Assembly: GCA_033032175.1 (NCBI GenBank)
Contig: CM065324.1
Coordinates: 4,340,001 to 4,404,000 of the forward strand
DNA from: Saturnia japonica
Taxonomy: Eukaryota; Arthropoda; Insecta; Lepidoptera; Saturniidae
Reading direction: 5' to 3'
DNA length: 64,000 nucleotides
Positions 23,561 to 36,799 of this stretch are shown one piece after another. How positions within the stretch are numbered: the first letter of the stretch is position 1; every line of letters begins with the position of its first letter. The position numbers were made by a program, and so were the translations under genes. The notes beneath the pieces are model-generated. The model was not told where the DNA came from. It worked only from the letters and a program-made list of their open reading frames with translations, and did no database searches.

Positions 23561-23632
23561 TTTGGTGAAGCTGTAAAAGCCGCAGCGGCTTCAGGGCCCC
23601 TAAGGCTAACAGTGTAGTCAGTTCTAAAAAAA
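23561..23632 (+). mobile_element. Poly(A)-tailed retroposon, short well-kept copy
   Basis: Nearly the family consensus: GGTGAAGCTGTAAAAGCCGC, AGCGGCTTCAGGGCCCC, TAAGGCTAACAGTGTAGTCA and an A-run. Compared with the copy at 2246-2323 it differs at only a few bases, which suggests relatively recent activity. Confidence 0.85.
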
Positions 23633-25257
23633 CTGGGAACATAGCGAGCCAAGGTTTGTTTGTTACATAAATAAGTTACCGCTGGCCATAGATGGATTCC
23701 GATCTCATGTTTAAATATCTCATAATCCGTCAAATCTAGAGCAGTGATTTGGTTAAGCCAATTTAAAAAAGAAGCGTGCAGTTATGCACTTAAGAAGCTA
23801 CACTTCTTTCACTGACTTTTATTTTAATTTAATTGTGTATAAATCATTTAACGAAACAATGTTAATTTTTACACAGTTAAATTAATTTACACGATTAAAA
23901 AAACTTAGTAACATGAATTAGCATTATTATCATTGACGGCTAACTTCATCATGTTGCACTTCCGTTACAAGATAAACGCGACAAAAGAAGCATAACTTCC
24001 AAAAGTCATTTCAGTCAAAATAATATTATTCTCACATAAATATATATACCTATTATCTATAGATAAATAATCCGAAGGTATAAAATAAATAAAACCGGTA
24101 CAGAGAATAATGGAAATATTCAAAAAATTGCTATAATTTAATAACACTTATCTGAAACTAATTTATTTACCACTTTACAATTATATCTTAAACTATAGAT
24201 GCAAATTATTAAAGTTAATAGATGTAATTAACTATTCATACTATAATATTATGACTAGAGGAAGCACCTAGGTTTGAGAAACACAACACAGAGTGGATAG
24301 CACTTATTTTTAAATACTTTACTAACATTACAAATAACGTGCTTAGCATTGGCGAAATCATTGGCCAGAGCTAAAGTCCTTGAAATTAGGTAAACGATTT
24401 TTTTTTATTGTGGTGAAATTACTCAACGGTATATTTTAAACAGTTTTTATTCGAACCTGATTGAAATCACTCACATCATGTAACGAAATTGCTGCATGAT
24501 AAAGTTAGCCATAAAGGTTTATTATTTTAAATGATTTTTGTTTAAAAACAATTCAACGGTGTTTACCTTTATCAAATAAAATAAAATAATTAATACACAA
24601 ATTAAAGACACATTATTATTACTCATGGCTAACATTACCATTTCGCACTTCCGTACAATATTAAACACGAGGTAGCAGCTCGATTTTACTCTTTAATAAA
24701 CGCGGTAAAAAAAGTATAATACTACCAAAATTTGTTTAAGAATTTAAATTAAAAAAAATAAAGCTTCTTCTACCTACATAATACCTAACATTATCATATG
24801 TACTACAACTAGTTACGATGTATTTATTAATCAAGATACTATAGTAGAAAAGTGTAAAAGTACCCTGGAAAAAAATCTAAAAGAGAATTTATAGCTTAGA
24901 TAATATTATTTAAACATTGAACAGTAATTATTACTTATAATATAATTACAATAATTAGTAAAATATTAAGAAATGAAGAAACTGCATTAAATAGGTAATA
25001 TAATTTCGAATTTAAATACATAGATTGCTTCACTGTGTTGTTTGTTATATATAAGTTATTTCATATCTACATTGGTAAAATACTCTGTAAATTATTACGT
25101 GTCTAACTATCTGAATTTATAACGGTTTTAAATATAAATTGCATTTCAATAAACAAATGCAAATGAATATGAATATATTGAATATTAGACGATTATGTTA
25201 TCCAAACTTTTAAATAACAATTTAAAAAAGTATTTGATAAAAATATAATAATATATG
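23633..25257. repeat. AT-rich DNA with a faint direct repeat
   Basis: About 23925-24005 and 24610-24735 share, in order, 'attattatcattgacggctaac', 'atcatgttgcacttccgt', 'aaacgcg.caaaa' and 'taacttccaaaa'-like words. This suggests two diverged copies of one repeat about 690 bp apart. The rest is unassigned. Confidence 0.35.
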
Positions 25258-26458
25258 CTCATAATTAACTGACGTGGGAAAGGGGAATACCCACTGTCCA
25301 TAGACATTTTGGCCCTAGGTGAACACATGTAAAATTATTTATGTAAAATAATATACAATTTTCCTATTCAATGGGCAAAGAAGTTGGTTTAGAAAAAAGT
25401 TGGGATTTTTATGATAAACCAGTTTTTATTTATTATAATGTAAGAGGTACTTACATTGCAATACTTAAAACTTAAATAAGCTACAGAACAATTATATTTT
25501 CATGTTTGGTTAGTAATGTTAATTAGCGAAAGACGGTCTATAACGACACGAAATTCCCTAAGGGACAGAAAGAGTATAGTGTTACAACCCCCGGGAATGT
25601 TCTTTACTTTCACAGCCTACTGAGAGGATACAACGTCACGTCATGACGACAATATAATTATTGTGTCATGTGCGAGTGAATAATGAATTGACAGACGACT
25701 GGCTTGACTGTCAAATTGGTTTCGGTGCGATGAAGTTGCATTACAAAATAGCAAATATCGATTTATTTATGAGATTAATTTAAGGAAAATAAAAAATTAT
25801 TAAATAAAAACTGTTTGCTTTTTAATTACCTACCTGAAGCAATGATAGCTTATTTGGAAGCGTGTACGGACAGCGCGTTAATCGACGTGAGTTCGAATCC
25901 CTGCAATGACCCTGAGCTTTGGGTGAAGAAAAAACCTCATTATGAAATTATAGCATAGTGGTAGGGTTTTTTATAATGCCAACCTGGCTAGCTAGCACGC
26001 TCAAGTTGAAAATTTATCGCCGAGCATCAATTGGTGTGTTCCAGCAGATGCACTTGAGATCTTGCAGTCTTCACTAGGCTTAATGTGCTATCATCTTAGG
26101 CTATATCGCCACTTAAGATCAGGTGAGATTGTGGCCAAAATTCTAAGCCTATAACGACAAAAAAATAGAAGGTGAAATGTGATATCCTTAAAAGTTAACC
26201 CTCATGAGACAAATCGATAAAAATTGATTATTTTGAGTCTGGCAACACTGCATGAAAATAGTATCACCGAAAACATATAAAGGTACAATTTTTTTTTCTA
26301 CGTTAAAATATTCCCAAATTTTTAAGATAAACGAACATTATAATAAATTAAATTAAATTACAAGGTTTTTTTTTTCAGTAAATGAAAATTGTTGTTCATT
26401 GTGGGCCAAAAATGGGCATTCCCCTTTCAATCTCCCAATTAACTGTTTTAATTGCTCT
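25258..26458. mobile_element. Element with about 55-bp inverted ends, carrying a SINE
   Basis: The left end (25265-25330) and the inverted right end (26387-26450) share AATTAACTG, GAAAGGGGAAT.CCCA, TTTTGGCCC and TGAACA in the same order. The 1.2 kb between them is non-coding and contains the SINE at 25848-26160, so the element is older than that SINE. A non-autonomous DNA transposon is the simplest reading. Confidence 0.6.
25848..26160 (+). mobile_element. tRNA-headed SINE (CATCTTAGGC tail)
   Basis: B box GAGTTCGAATCCC at 25888-25900; the A box region is degraded. The body contains TAGCATAGTGGTAGGG and AATTTATCGCCGAGCATC, and the tail has CACTAGGCTTAATGTGCTAT, CATCTTAGGC, ATCAGGTGAGATTGTGGCCA. 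This tail is very familiar from lepidopteran genomes. A head-less copy is at 9868-10035. Confidence 0.75.
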
Positions 26459-26539
26459 TCAGATTTAGCGTCAATTATTACATATTATTATTAATTAATA
26501 TTTATAATATACATTATGTTATAAACCTCAAGACATTAT

Positions 26540-26640
26540 TTTTTATTTATTTAAAAGCGCTAATCTCTGTAACTACTAGACAGATTTGAAAAATTCTTTT
26601 CACATTTTATGGATTACTAGCAAACCCGCCCATGCATTGC
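26540..26640 (+). repeat. Fragment of the CTCTGGAACTAC dispersed repeat
   Basis: GCGCTAATCTCTGTAACTAC, 'gacagatttgaaaaattcttt' and the end ACTAGCAAACCCGCC match the repeats at 15205 and 40441. Partial copy. Confidence 0.55.
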
Positions 26641-28169
26641 TGTACCGTTGATTGAAGATTGTCTGAAATTATCATCAAAATTGCTCCAGCTGTTTTGGAA
26701 TCCATAGAGAAAATACATACAAATATCTATTTTTATATAGAAAAAGAAGAAGTTTTGCCAAGGAAAGATATAAGAATTATAGAATATCTAACATCACGCA
26801 CCAACCCACTGAGAGCAAATTGTAGGTGAGAAAGTATGCAATACGAAAAATAAGTAATAATGGCACGGTGCGGGGTTTTAGGAGCCGACGGATAGCTACC
26901 CATAGAGAACCGAAAAACATAAATAAAAGAAGTAAAGATTAATTTTCAAACTGGCTTTTTAAAATGCAAATTTAAAACCGCTATAAAACCATTTTAATTC
27001 CAACATACAAATTAGTCTATTTAGAAACATCATTTAGAGAACGAATTATGTGTTTATGTATTTTTTACATTTATGAATAACACCAATATCTACTTATTGT
27101 AATCTACAACCTTTTTCAAACATGTAACACTCGCATTATTAACAGCAAATATTAAAATACAGTGTGCGTTTTAGAAACATTTCTCTCCCTTTCATAACAA
27201 AACCACACGCGCTGGGCTCTAGAGCCACAGCTTTACATCATATCTCTACGTTATCTCTATCTGTACATCATATCTTTGCTGTTCTATGGATTTGTGGAAC
27301 TGTCTCCCGGTAAGTGTGTTCTCTTCTTTCTACAACATAGGGAATTTCAAACATATATTCGTGAAGACATTTGCCGTGTCACGATAATAAAAATATTTAA
27401 AGCGAAATTTCTTCAAAGAGCCCTTTTTTTAAAATAACTTTATTAATTTGAAATTTTTTTTGGTCATGAATTGTAGAAAAATTGATGGGCCATGTCTCCA
27501 AATTCTGAACTGGAGATTTCTGAGTAATTCCGTGATTTGTTTGTAGTACATTCATCAATGTAGATAATCATCAGTCTGTTTCAAGTATATTGTAATATCA
27601 CACATTAAAAGACTCTCAATTATTGACTTTCGATGATGATGCCACAATTGGAGGTGCGGTGCGGAGGTGGTGCTCCTATAAAACGTAGAGATCTACGTGA
27701 CTAGAGAAATTTCAATTCTAGTTTTGTATTGTGAAGTTACTTTGACCGAGTTTTTAATCATTATGAGTGGTCATAACTTCCACAATCTTTACAATATCTA
27801 TAACAATTTATATCAATATCTATATTAGTTTGGTTTATGTTATAGCTGTAATATTTATTCCTTCTTTTGTTTACACCAGTCGCATTCAGAAATTCCCATG
27901 TTATATTTATATGTTTTTTAATGGTTCATAGTTACGCAATACCACCATTTGGTACGTGAAGATGAGGCTGATGATGGATAGCGCTTACCTATTAGACACT
28001 TATTCACTCTTCGCTTGAAGACTCTCAAGTTATAGGTGGGTGGGAAAACAAACGCCGGGAATGAATTTTACTTCTTTAATGTTCGCATAATAAAAGACGA
28101 AAAGACTTAGTGCGATTTTGCGATATGTCGGTTGCATAAGTGTGCAACCCTCAAGCCTTCGCCCTCATA
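26641..28169. other. Intergenic DNA downstream of the GTPase gene
   Basis: Mostly unassigned. 27990-28130 (CACTCTTCGCTTGAAGACTC, ATAGGTGGGTGGG, 'cttagtgcgatttt') resembles a dispersed repeat and has a short relative near 6740. Confidence 0.4.
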
Positions 28170-28175
28170 TTTATT
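28170..28175 (-). terminator. Candidate polyadenylation signal for the RASL10-like gene
   Basis: TTTATT on the plus strand is AATAAA on the minus strand, 263 bases past the stop codon. It is the only canonical signal that I see between the stop and this point. Confidence 0.4.
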
Positions 28176-28437
28176 TGCTAAAGTATTAAACATGTTTAGA
28201 TCATTAGTTCAATTGATACTGGTTCAGTCCAATGCATTACCGATGTTTTTGTACAAAGCATCTATTTGGTATTTAGATATTAGGTTGATTCATCATAATC
28301 CTGAAACTTCATTAGTGTCAGTCTTTATGAATCTATTTGAGAATAATTATACAGAGGTAGACGTATATAACTATCATTCAGTATCAGCGGTATCGAAGTA
28401 AAACTTTAAATCAATTAAACTTACTTGTTCATCGGTG

Positions 28438-31400
28438 CTAAGCAATCGAACATCGAGTTTCGTGCGATCCGCCTCCCCCGCCTGCCGACGAGTCGGGGGC
28501 CATGTCAGAACTGCGGCTACCCCCACTCCACTCTAAACCGTCTATCATTTCCATTAACTCTTTAAATACAGCTATAACCCGCCAATTATATTTTGCTGAA
28601 CATTCAACGTAGCCGCATTTCCAATTTTTCCTCACTATGTTAACAATATTTCTCCTTTTTTCCCTGGAATCTCCGCAAGCACTTTCAGCTATCGCTAGCT
28701 GCTGTAATCCACTGGCAGCTGACGGTGTATTACTGCAGAGTAAATCTTGTTTATTACCAACCACCAGTACGGGAACATTTCTCATGTCCCGACTTTCGAC
28801 CATTTGGTCTCTTAGCGTTCTTATATACTGAAAAGTTTCGACGTTTGATAAATCGAAAACTAAGATGTAAGCTGTGGCATTTCTTAATCCATAAAATCTG
28901 TAATGGGCCCATTCGTAATACGAGTTGATAGGAAAGTATGGTATAACTGGAACATCGGTAATTTTAACCTCGTAAAGATGTTCGTTTATGATAACCGATG
29001 GGTAAAATGTATGCTTTCGATCCGTCGGGATGTATTCTTCTGAGAAGTCGCTCCACACGAATTGCTGCAATAGAATAATAGTTTAAAAAAATGCTTACAG
29101 TACAAGTAGAGTATAAAAGATAGGCAGCGCTTATAAAGGATTAAGTAGCCCCAATATGTACTTAAAATAAATGAAAATGTATATAACTGAAAGTAATTCT
29201 AGCAAAAACCGCTAAAATCTCTATAGCAAAATCTCAATAAAATATATCAAAAAACTTATTATTACGGATATTTAATGAACTAATAATAATCAAAATATAA
29301 AAAGTAAAAATAAGAATGGAATATGTTTATTTTAAATAACGGCTTGTTTTAATTCCTGAAGTCAAATTTCTACACAATTCAACTGCTTAACCTGGAAATA
29401 CTTCAAGGACCAAGTCTATAAAGTACGTTACAACGCATTTCTTAAAAGCTGTTTTGATGTGAACTTATAAATAGTTTTATTGAGCAACATGTATAAGACA
29501 CGAGAGCTTTAAACTAAATTACGTACGACCACCAAAACCTTTATAGGCCACTGTTTTATTGCTTACAATTAGGTAACTTAAAATGCTGATTTGAACACCC
29601 CTAAAATAAACAACCAACATGAAAATATATTTTAATTCACTAAAGCTCAAAGAGATAGCTTTGATACAGAGCAATAAAAGCCTGCATAGCCGCTCGAGTT
29701 ACATTGCCGAAATTCAATATTCACTCCATTACTTGTTTATTTGAATAAGAAATAGAAATAACTTGATCAAATATTCCATGAATACATTAGAAAGTTATTA
29801 AGAGAAACGTAAACGTTTATTTATTCAAATAGATACGCAGCTTTTTCGATTCTACTCAACTTATCTGCTGTTTAATGTTAAACACTGACTACGAAGATAT
29901 TGGATCAATCGAGGCTTTTTAGTAATAAAAAAAGAATGGTAACAAATTGTCTAAATTTCCTAGGCTCAAAATTGCAAGTTTAACGTTTAAGTTTAATTTA
30001 AAGTTTAAGTGCAACACCTATACATTTTTAATTTCCACTTAAACTTAGTGGCTAGACCAATGGTACACAATAAAAAATCGGACAAGTAGCGAGTAGAACT
30101 CTTACCGTCTCTTTTCTATGACTGGGATGTTATCCGAACCGATAATAGTGTTTTGACGTTTATAAGTTAAGTGCCTGGGCCAAAAAATTGAAAATGACTT
30201 ATCAGGAATGTATAATTCAGGGACCTTTATATAAATGTATATTTTTTATACTAGCTCGACAAAATTACTGTATCGGCAGTCGTAGATATCGTGCCTCTTT
30301 ACGCCTTGTCTGAAGGACCCAATAACAATGAAATATTCAGAACGTTGGCCCAAAGATGGAAAAGGCTGTCGGATGGATCACTAACTGATGATTCGAAAAT
30401 AAAGCCATGGTAGCAGGCAATCTATGGGTAAGGACAGCGCAAGATCGTGAAGGGATAACGTGAGGAGGATGACGTCTGTACACAGCAGTGCCCAATTTAG
30501 GTTGAATTAATATTTAAGGCAAATTTTTCATCTAGCTGGGACATAAGCATTACAAAATATTTACTTTCAGTTACTACGTTAGCCTGAATTGTCTTTTATT
30601 GAGATAATAATTACATTATATCAAAGAAGTATATAAGTCTAAAACTCGCTTGGCTAACTAACAAACTTCATTGAACGTACTTCGCCAAATACCTAACGAT
30701 GTCACATAGAACATAACATATGCTCTTGAGTTAAGTCTAGGGTATAGTTTTACGATAAGAAAGTTACCATCTCTATAAACATCGTCACTTCAGTTACGGC
30801 AGTTTGTATCCCTTTAGTGATCTCAGATCCAGTACTGAACTACTAAGCGAAAAGTTTTCTTCCGTAATGATTATTATGTGAGCAGCATAAAATGAGACTT
30901 GCTGTCTATTCTCTGTATAATATACAACATAAGGTTCTCCTAACGATAAGTGAATCATCATTTACTTTACAAACTGGTTACATTTTGTAATAATAAATCA
31001 TAGCTCTTAAGTTTTAACATGCGAGTAAGGTCAAAATATTGATGAAACTTTGTTCGTTATTAAAGTGTTGTACTAAGACTAACTTTACACCATTTACGGT
31101 GTTCGTAGAACGGTTCTGTCTGCTTTGTTATACATGATAATGCCAACAATTCGCTGAGGTTGTAATTAAAACTTAGTACTTGATAGAAACTATGTACTTT
31201 GTCTGATGAATATAGTTTATTTTAAAAGTGATTAGTCACAAATTTATTTTCCCAAAAAGTAGTCAATTTTCACTACTTTATATTGTAACAAATTACTTTG
31301 AGAACATGTTTTTAAAGACAAGTATTGGAGAGTAATGTAAGGCACAAAAACTCTTATTGAAGCTCTAGGTATATAAATTTTATTTAAAACATTGCCATAC

Positions 31401-34400
31401 TGATAACATGTGTAGTATTTTATTGCTATTAGCTACCTTAAATAGACATATCTTTTATGTTATAAGATTTTACTGAGTATCAAATTTCCTAAAAGGTACA
31501 CCTCATAACAAGTGTCCTTATAATCGCAAATACTAACCATTTATAAAAGGTCATTATTTCTTATGCCATGAATGTCATGTAACCCTAACCAAATTGTTTA
31601 TTGAAAGATTTATGGTTTCTTTACTCTAAGACAACTACGAACAAAATAATTGAACTATATTGACAAAGGGCTCCTCTACAATATTCAACATTTCTAATTA
31701 CGTTAGCTTGTATTTGTTTACATTTTAGAAACAATATCTGTACGCTGGAGCTTGTCAAATTCAGTTACATGAAAATGATTTCTAGTAAGGCATTTAAATA
31801 GATTTAAATCTATAAATACAGCCTTAATATACTATATTTATCTCCATCTATTAAGCGTACCGTGTTTGCTTATGAGTCAAATTAGATAAAATTTTGATAA
31901 TACCTACTTATATAAAATTTCGCATCAAAATGTCCTATAGTTTCAACTTTTCGAGTACCATGAATATGTAATTAATAAAAACTCACCTGAATAATACTCG
32001 TTTTTCCGACAGCAGGCGCTCCAAGGAGAACGACCTTAACGAGGTCCAGACTGTCAGGGCTTGGTTCCACGCTGGGAGCGCTGCCAACGGTCAGAGTTCC
32101 ACCTCCACCGCGCTCCAGGTAATCCAAATCCAATTCTGTAACAGAAAGAGGGACATTATCAATAGATTCCAATTAACGCTTAATCTCCAACTGTAATGAA
32201 CTCTTTTAATTTCTTCCATCTATTTTTATCTTTCGATTCAAGTTTTCTATTACGTTTTAACCTCAATCTATACAATAGACACAAAACTCCTTGTATATTG
32301 TCTTCATTTTCTTCTATCCTTTGCATTCTCCAGCCAACTCCCCTAAAACCGTTTTTTCAACCATTTCGCAGTCATTGGCGACACTGGCTGTGACGTCGTT
32401 TTGCCAATTCAAATTGTGTACCTTTGAAAGATATATTATGGAAGAAACATTTAAGATTAAATTTATAGAACTTTTTCGCCTATCTATGTGGCTGTTTGTG
32501 TCCATAGTACTACTATTTCTAGTTTATATATAATGCCATATTATGAGGAATAATTTGATAACTTGGAATCTTACTTTTAAAACCACAGTATCTGAAATGA
32601 TTACTGCCAACAAACGACAAGCATACGGTCCGCTTAACGCTTGTAATAACTACTATGGTATCACTAGTGCGTTCCTAATGGGATATTTATTTAGCTGCGA
32701 TCTTATGTAGGGTGAAGGTACTCGACCAGTCGAACTGTCCCAAGAGAGAGACATCTTCAAACAAATTTCTCTGTGCACTACCTCTCTGTGATGTTGTTGC
32801 GAATGGTAGAAAATTGGTAAACGTTGAAGTCTCAAGAGACGAGAAAATGGAGTCTATATAGTCTAAGTGGTATACCTATTGTAAATTATCTGGATTATAC
32901 AGTTTTGCTAAAAGCGAATAATTTCATTGTGTTATCCCACATGTAGTGAAAATAATACTTGAAGAGATGAGAGCTTTTATCAAGAACCCATAATGTCTCT
33001 TATTAGGATATGAAAATTCATATTTATGCTTTTGGAATTTACTATTATGAAATAAAAGGGGTTTCATGTTTTTCAAAAACCTTCCTGCAAGCTGCTACAA
33101 TAAGGAATGATTTTTTTATTAGCGTTGGATTCTTACTGGTATATAATTACAATACCAGACACACAGTGATAAACCCATCTATGATATTCTTTTGGTTTGT
33201 CGTGTTCCGAAATCAGCCGGTGCATATGCAGTAATTGGGCCTATTGTTAACAAGGTATTTATGACTATCTAATTTTGCTATAAATTTTAACACAAGTTGA
33301 GAAAACTTGCTCCACTGGAATCATTCATACCAAGCTAGAGTTGTATTATATCAACTCAAGCATATCGACATTTCTTAAAAAAAAAATCACATAATTTCGT
33401 AAGACGAACACATGAAATAATCAATTTACAAATAAAACAAACAGTGTATATTGATGCACGGCAATACTCGTACATTAAGTTATGACAGCAATAAAATCGG
33501 CGATCCATGAGCAATGTCTTCGAGTCATATTTATTCACTTTTCCCTTAACCGATACGATGATATAATTCGTTAAAAAAATTACCGTGAAAAGGGGTATAG
33601 AATTTGTTAACGAATTTTATTTCAGACATCATCAACCCAATATTAATGACATAGGTTATTCCTATTTTAACGGCACAAAAGATAATTTTTAACAAAAAAG
33701 AAAACCAACTTTAATGATTTTGAAGAGTTCCCCGGTGTATCTTCGAAGTTGAAGGTCCAATATCAATAAAATAAAATGGGACAACTTTTCAGGCATCCCC
33801 TAAAACAAAGAAGTTATGGCTGAACATTCATAAAAAAATACATTTGAATTGAGTGATCTCCGTCTTTTCGAGTCGGTTAAAAAACACGGCGATTATCAAT
33901 TCGAATATGTCCTTTTTTAGTTGTGTTCAGCCATAACAACTTTGTTTATGAACCGATTTGGATGATTCTTTTTTCGTTGGAAAATTCATTGGTATTGGAC
34001 CTCCGACCCCGAAGTTACACCAGAGAACTCATCAAAATTATTGAAGTTGATTTTCTTTTTTTGATAAAAATTGTCTTGTAGTAAATTTTCGATAGAATGA
34101 CATGCATTTCATAAATTCAATGGATACCGAAAGAAATCTATTTAAGTAAAATTATTGAGGTTTACCGTTGTACGTGCATCAAGCTTCAGCTACTGGATAG
34201 ATTTTGATCAATTTCTTTTTTGTATTACTAATTTAAATACATTGGTCCTTACAAAATAATTACAGTACCGTAATCCAATAAAAAGTTATTAAAGTCATAA
34301 GAAACTAAAAAGTTAAAAGATTTATTAAATACTTTGGTTTTAATTCGATATTTAACATTTAAGTTTTCACTCGCATTCAAACGATTTAAAAAACTTTATG

Positions 34401-35170
34401 CCAAATTCTTAGTCAAATTCTAGTCTTGTAATTAAATCTTATAATTAATTTCATGTCCCATTTCTACTAAAGGACCTTCATAGAAGAATTTAATATCACC
34501 GTATAATTCAAATTCCTCAGTGATATTGAGAATGGTGATACGATATATGCCTTACTAAAACTTTGAATTATACAAGATTTAAATAAATTTTATTTATTCG
34601 TTGTGGTGGGAAAAATAGTCCCAGCCCAAGAATATTATACACACGAATTGGGAAAATAATAATGCAAAGCACATAATTGAATTTCTTAAATATCAATGAA
34701 AGGCATTAAGGCAGTAAACTGAAAGAGAAAATATTCCATTATGGAGCTCCGTTAATAAGTCTGATAATTTCTGTCAATATGGGAACCCAAAGTGATTTCG
34801 TGAGTTTATACAACAAAAGCCACCTGATGAATGAATGATAATCGAATTATTTATATAGTTTCTTATCATTTCAATAATTAATTGATCTATGACAAACGTT
34901 CCATAAAATTGTTATTTAAAAAAATCTACTTTATACATCTATTTAGAATTCTCCTAAATAGAACGTATGTGAATATATCGTCCATTGGGTTTGTGTTGTA
35001 TTTACGAAATCAATTTTTACTTTACCAAGTTTATAAAACAGTTTTTGTAAAATGTATTAAATTGTTTGAAGTGAATACTCACCAAGGATTTTGTTCTGCT
35101 TTGTGCAGTTCCCTTTAGCATTGTTGTCGTCTTCTTTATTGTGTTTCGATATATTATCCAATCTATTCAT
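28438..35170 (-). CDS. RASL10-like small GTPase, 3 coding exons, 287 aa
   Basis: Coding exons: 35170-35083, 32135-31987 and 29064-28438 (minus strand). Donors are G|GTGAGT and CAG|GTGAGT; acceptors are TTTCTGTTACAG and CTATTGCAG; phases match (1, then 0). The ATG at 35168-35170 follows an in-frame stop. The protein has a P-loop GAPAVGKTS (residues 68-76), switch-I Thr in YIPT (93), NKQD (183-186) and SAK (235-237). The RKNWKCGYVECSAKYNW block is the hallmark of the RASL10A/B branch of Ras-like proteins. The G3 site is ITDVPVIP, lacking the Gly and Gln of DxxGQ, as in that branch, so GTP hydrolysis is probably atypical. The C-terminus is CSIA, a CAAX box suited to prenylation and membrane attachment. 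Insertions compared with human RASL10: a long acidic, Gly-rich N-terminus (1-62), residues 189-217, and a Gly-rich stretch before the CAAX box. The exact partner or pathway is not known to me. Confidence 0.93.
29065..31986 (-). other. Intron 2 of the RASL10-like gene, 2,922 bp
   Basis: Bounded by GTGAGT (donor) and TTCTATTGCAG (acceptor) on the minus strand. Mostly AT-rich. A possible decayed LINE tail lies at about 30290-30510 on the plus strand (words ACAGCGCAAGATCGTGAAGG and ACAGCAGTGCCCAATTTAGG), which resembles the '..TAQDRE..W' end of insect LINE proteins with several stops. Confidence 0.75.
32136..35082 (-). other. Intron 1 of the RASL10-like gene, 2,947 bp
   Basis: Donor GTGAGTATTC after the short first coding exon; acceptor with a pyrimidine tract CCCTCTTTCTGTTACAG. 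Contains the foldback element at 33681-34075. Small open frames inside it on either strand show no protein features. Confidence 0.8.
33681..34075. mobile_element. Foldback element in RASL10-like intron 1, arms about 190 bp
   Basis: Almost the whole element is one imperfect palindrome centred near 33880. The arms share, in mirror order, AAAGAAAA.CAACTT.AAT, TTTTGA.GAGTTC, GAAGTT/GGGGTC...GAGGTCCAATA.CAAT, CAAAG..GTTATGGCTGAACA and 'gaattga..atc.ccg'. The loop carries TTTTCGAGTCGGTTAAAAAA. No coding frame. It would be transcribed as part of the intron and could fold into a long hairpin. Confidence 0.85.
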
Positions 35171-36799
35171 TTCAATAACACTCCCAGTGATTTTGACACG
35201 ATATCAGTTACATACATTATATTTCTTTTTCACTACTTAAATTTCAAAACAAGATTACTTTTGTAATTTCCCCTATTTATTTAGCATCCTAAACTAAATT
35301 GCAAGCACTAAACAGAATATTTTTTTAGTATGTCAGCTTTGAAATAATTACTAGTGCGATAGAATAAAGATCGCGAATTTTGGCGGTAAATGTAAGTAAA
35401 TTCAACACAACCGCCCTATGACAAGACCCTCGATAACTGACGCATCTGCCGCGCCGTAAGCCGCCGTAAGCGTTCAGCTTACCGACTTTCGTGTGGAGGT
35501 AAATTGTGGAGGTTTCACGATACTTTGTTATGTCCGTTACTCCCAGTTTGTATACTTTTAAAGTGATGTTTTCGTCTGAATACATCATCGGTTTTGTAAA
35601 CCGCACTTTGAAATTCCTTCATGTGAAATTGATCATAATTATATTTATCAATATATTTATAATTCTATTGTGGTATTTTTTGTAGTCGACTTAAAAGTTG
35701 TATTTTACGTAATTGTATTCATTAAACAAATCCAAAAATGTTATAAAGTCAACTTCCGGCCAGATTTCGTCGGAACAATAAGTAACACCGCCGCGCCGTT
35801 TGTGGGACATTGAACGAAATCGATTGATGAAATAAAAAAGTGGTTGGCTGGTTCTTTTTTTTTTTAAAAACGTAAAAAGTCTATAATTATTGAAATAATA
35901 TAGTGTAGTATTATTTACATGTGAATCGCGATAACGGAGCCAATGTCAGCAACGTATGCGGGGAGTCGACATAATCAGCTGTCATAAGAATTTGCTAAAA
36001 AAGTTCGATATTTAAAAATTCTGCATTCAAAAATTTTATGTTCGGCAATAAACTGAAACTCTTGTACGGTAAAATTTAAGAGGAGCGGAGGGATTACGCT
36101 GAAACAAACAATTTTCATACAAATCACTACAAGACAATTCGCAATTTATTCTGGTCCGTGAAAATCGAGATAAAATTATGCAATACCCACACGGTTTCAA
36201 TGTTTGTACTGTACATGTAAACAAGTCATTTGAGAGCTTCACTTCCATTGGATAACATTTAGGCGAGTCACAGATAGCAACACAATTGATTTACACATAA
36301 TTCATCCAAATGGTAAACATTATGAAAAAGAAAATAATGTAGTAAATTAATTTATTAATACAATCAAAATAAAAAATACTATATTCAATTTAGGCCCTGA
36401 CAAGGCACTTATGAAGGTCACAATACTACTCAGTTTGGGAAACATTTTTGTCATCAAGAAGAGTTCGAAAAAAACTCTATCGGGTTTATTATTACTTTAG
36501 TCGTGAATTAAGGGAGTAATTTTTATACGTCACTATCAGTCAAATAAGTATCTAGCCTATGACAGATACTGTTTGATAGGAAAATCCTGTTTGACATAAT
36601 CATTGAACGTACTGTACTTTACTGTACTGAACTTTGTAGAACCTAACACTACTACCTAAGAAACTTTTATTAGTCTTACTGAGTGAGAAAAAACGAGATG
36701 ACTCAATAGTGTAACATTTTCAAATGTGTATTAGGAGGGCAAAGTTAAGAAACTAAATTCCTAAACTTTCCTTTATAATGACTGTGATAGATTTATGAA
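35171..36799. other. Upstream flank of the RASL10-like gene
   Basis: The promoter and any untranslated first exon should lie here but cannot be pinned down. A GC-richer zone at 35370-35480 contains a mirror pair GGCGGT / ACCGCC, and 35750-35815 has CCGCCGCGCCGTTTGTGGGA, which I associate loosely with dispersed repeats. No TATA box in a convincing position. Confidence 0.4.

Noticed and set aside
28637..28928. Plus-strand open frames opposite the GTPase exon
   Set aside because: They are antisense shadows of the conserved GTPase coding sequence and have no motifs.
31972..32172. Self-contained small GTPase fragment starting at 32172
   Set aside because: The codon there is TTG, not ATG. A good splice acceptor at 32136-32137 and an in-phase upstream exon show that this is an internal exon.
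35325..35606. 93-codon minus-strand frame upstream of the GTPase gene
   Set aside because: No recognised motif, and no splice link to the GTPase; its GC-richer part looks like repeat sequence.
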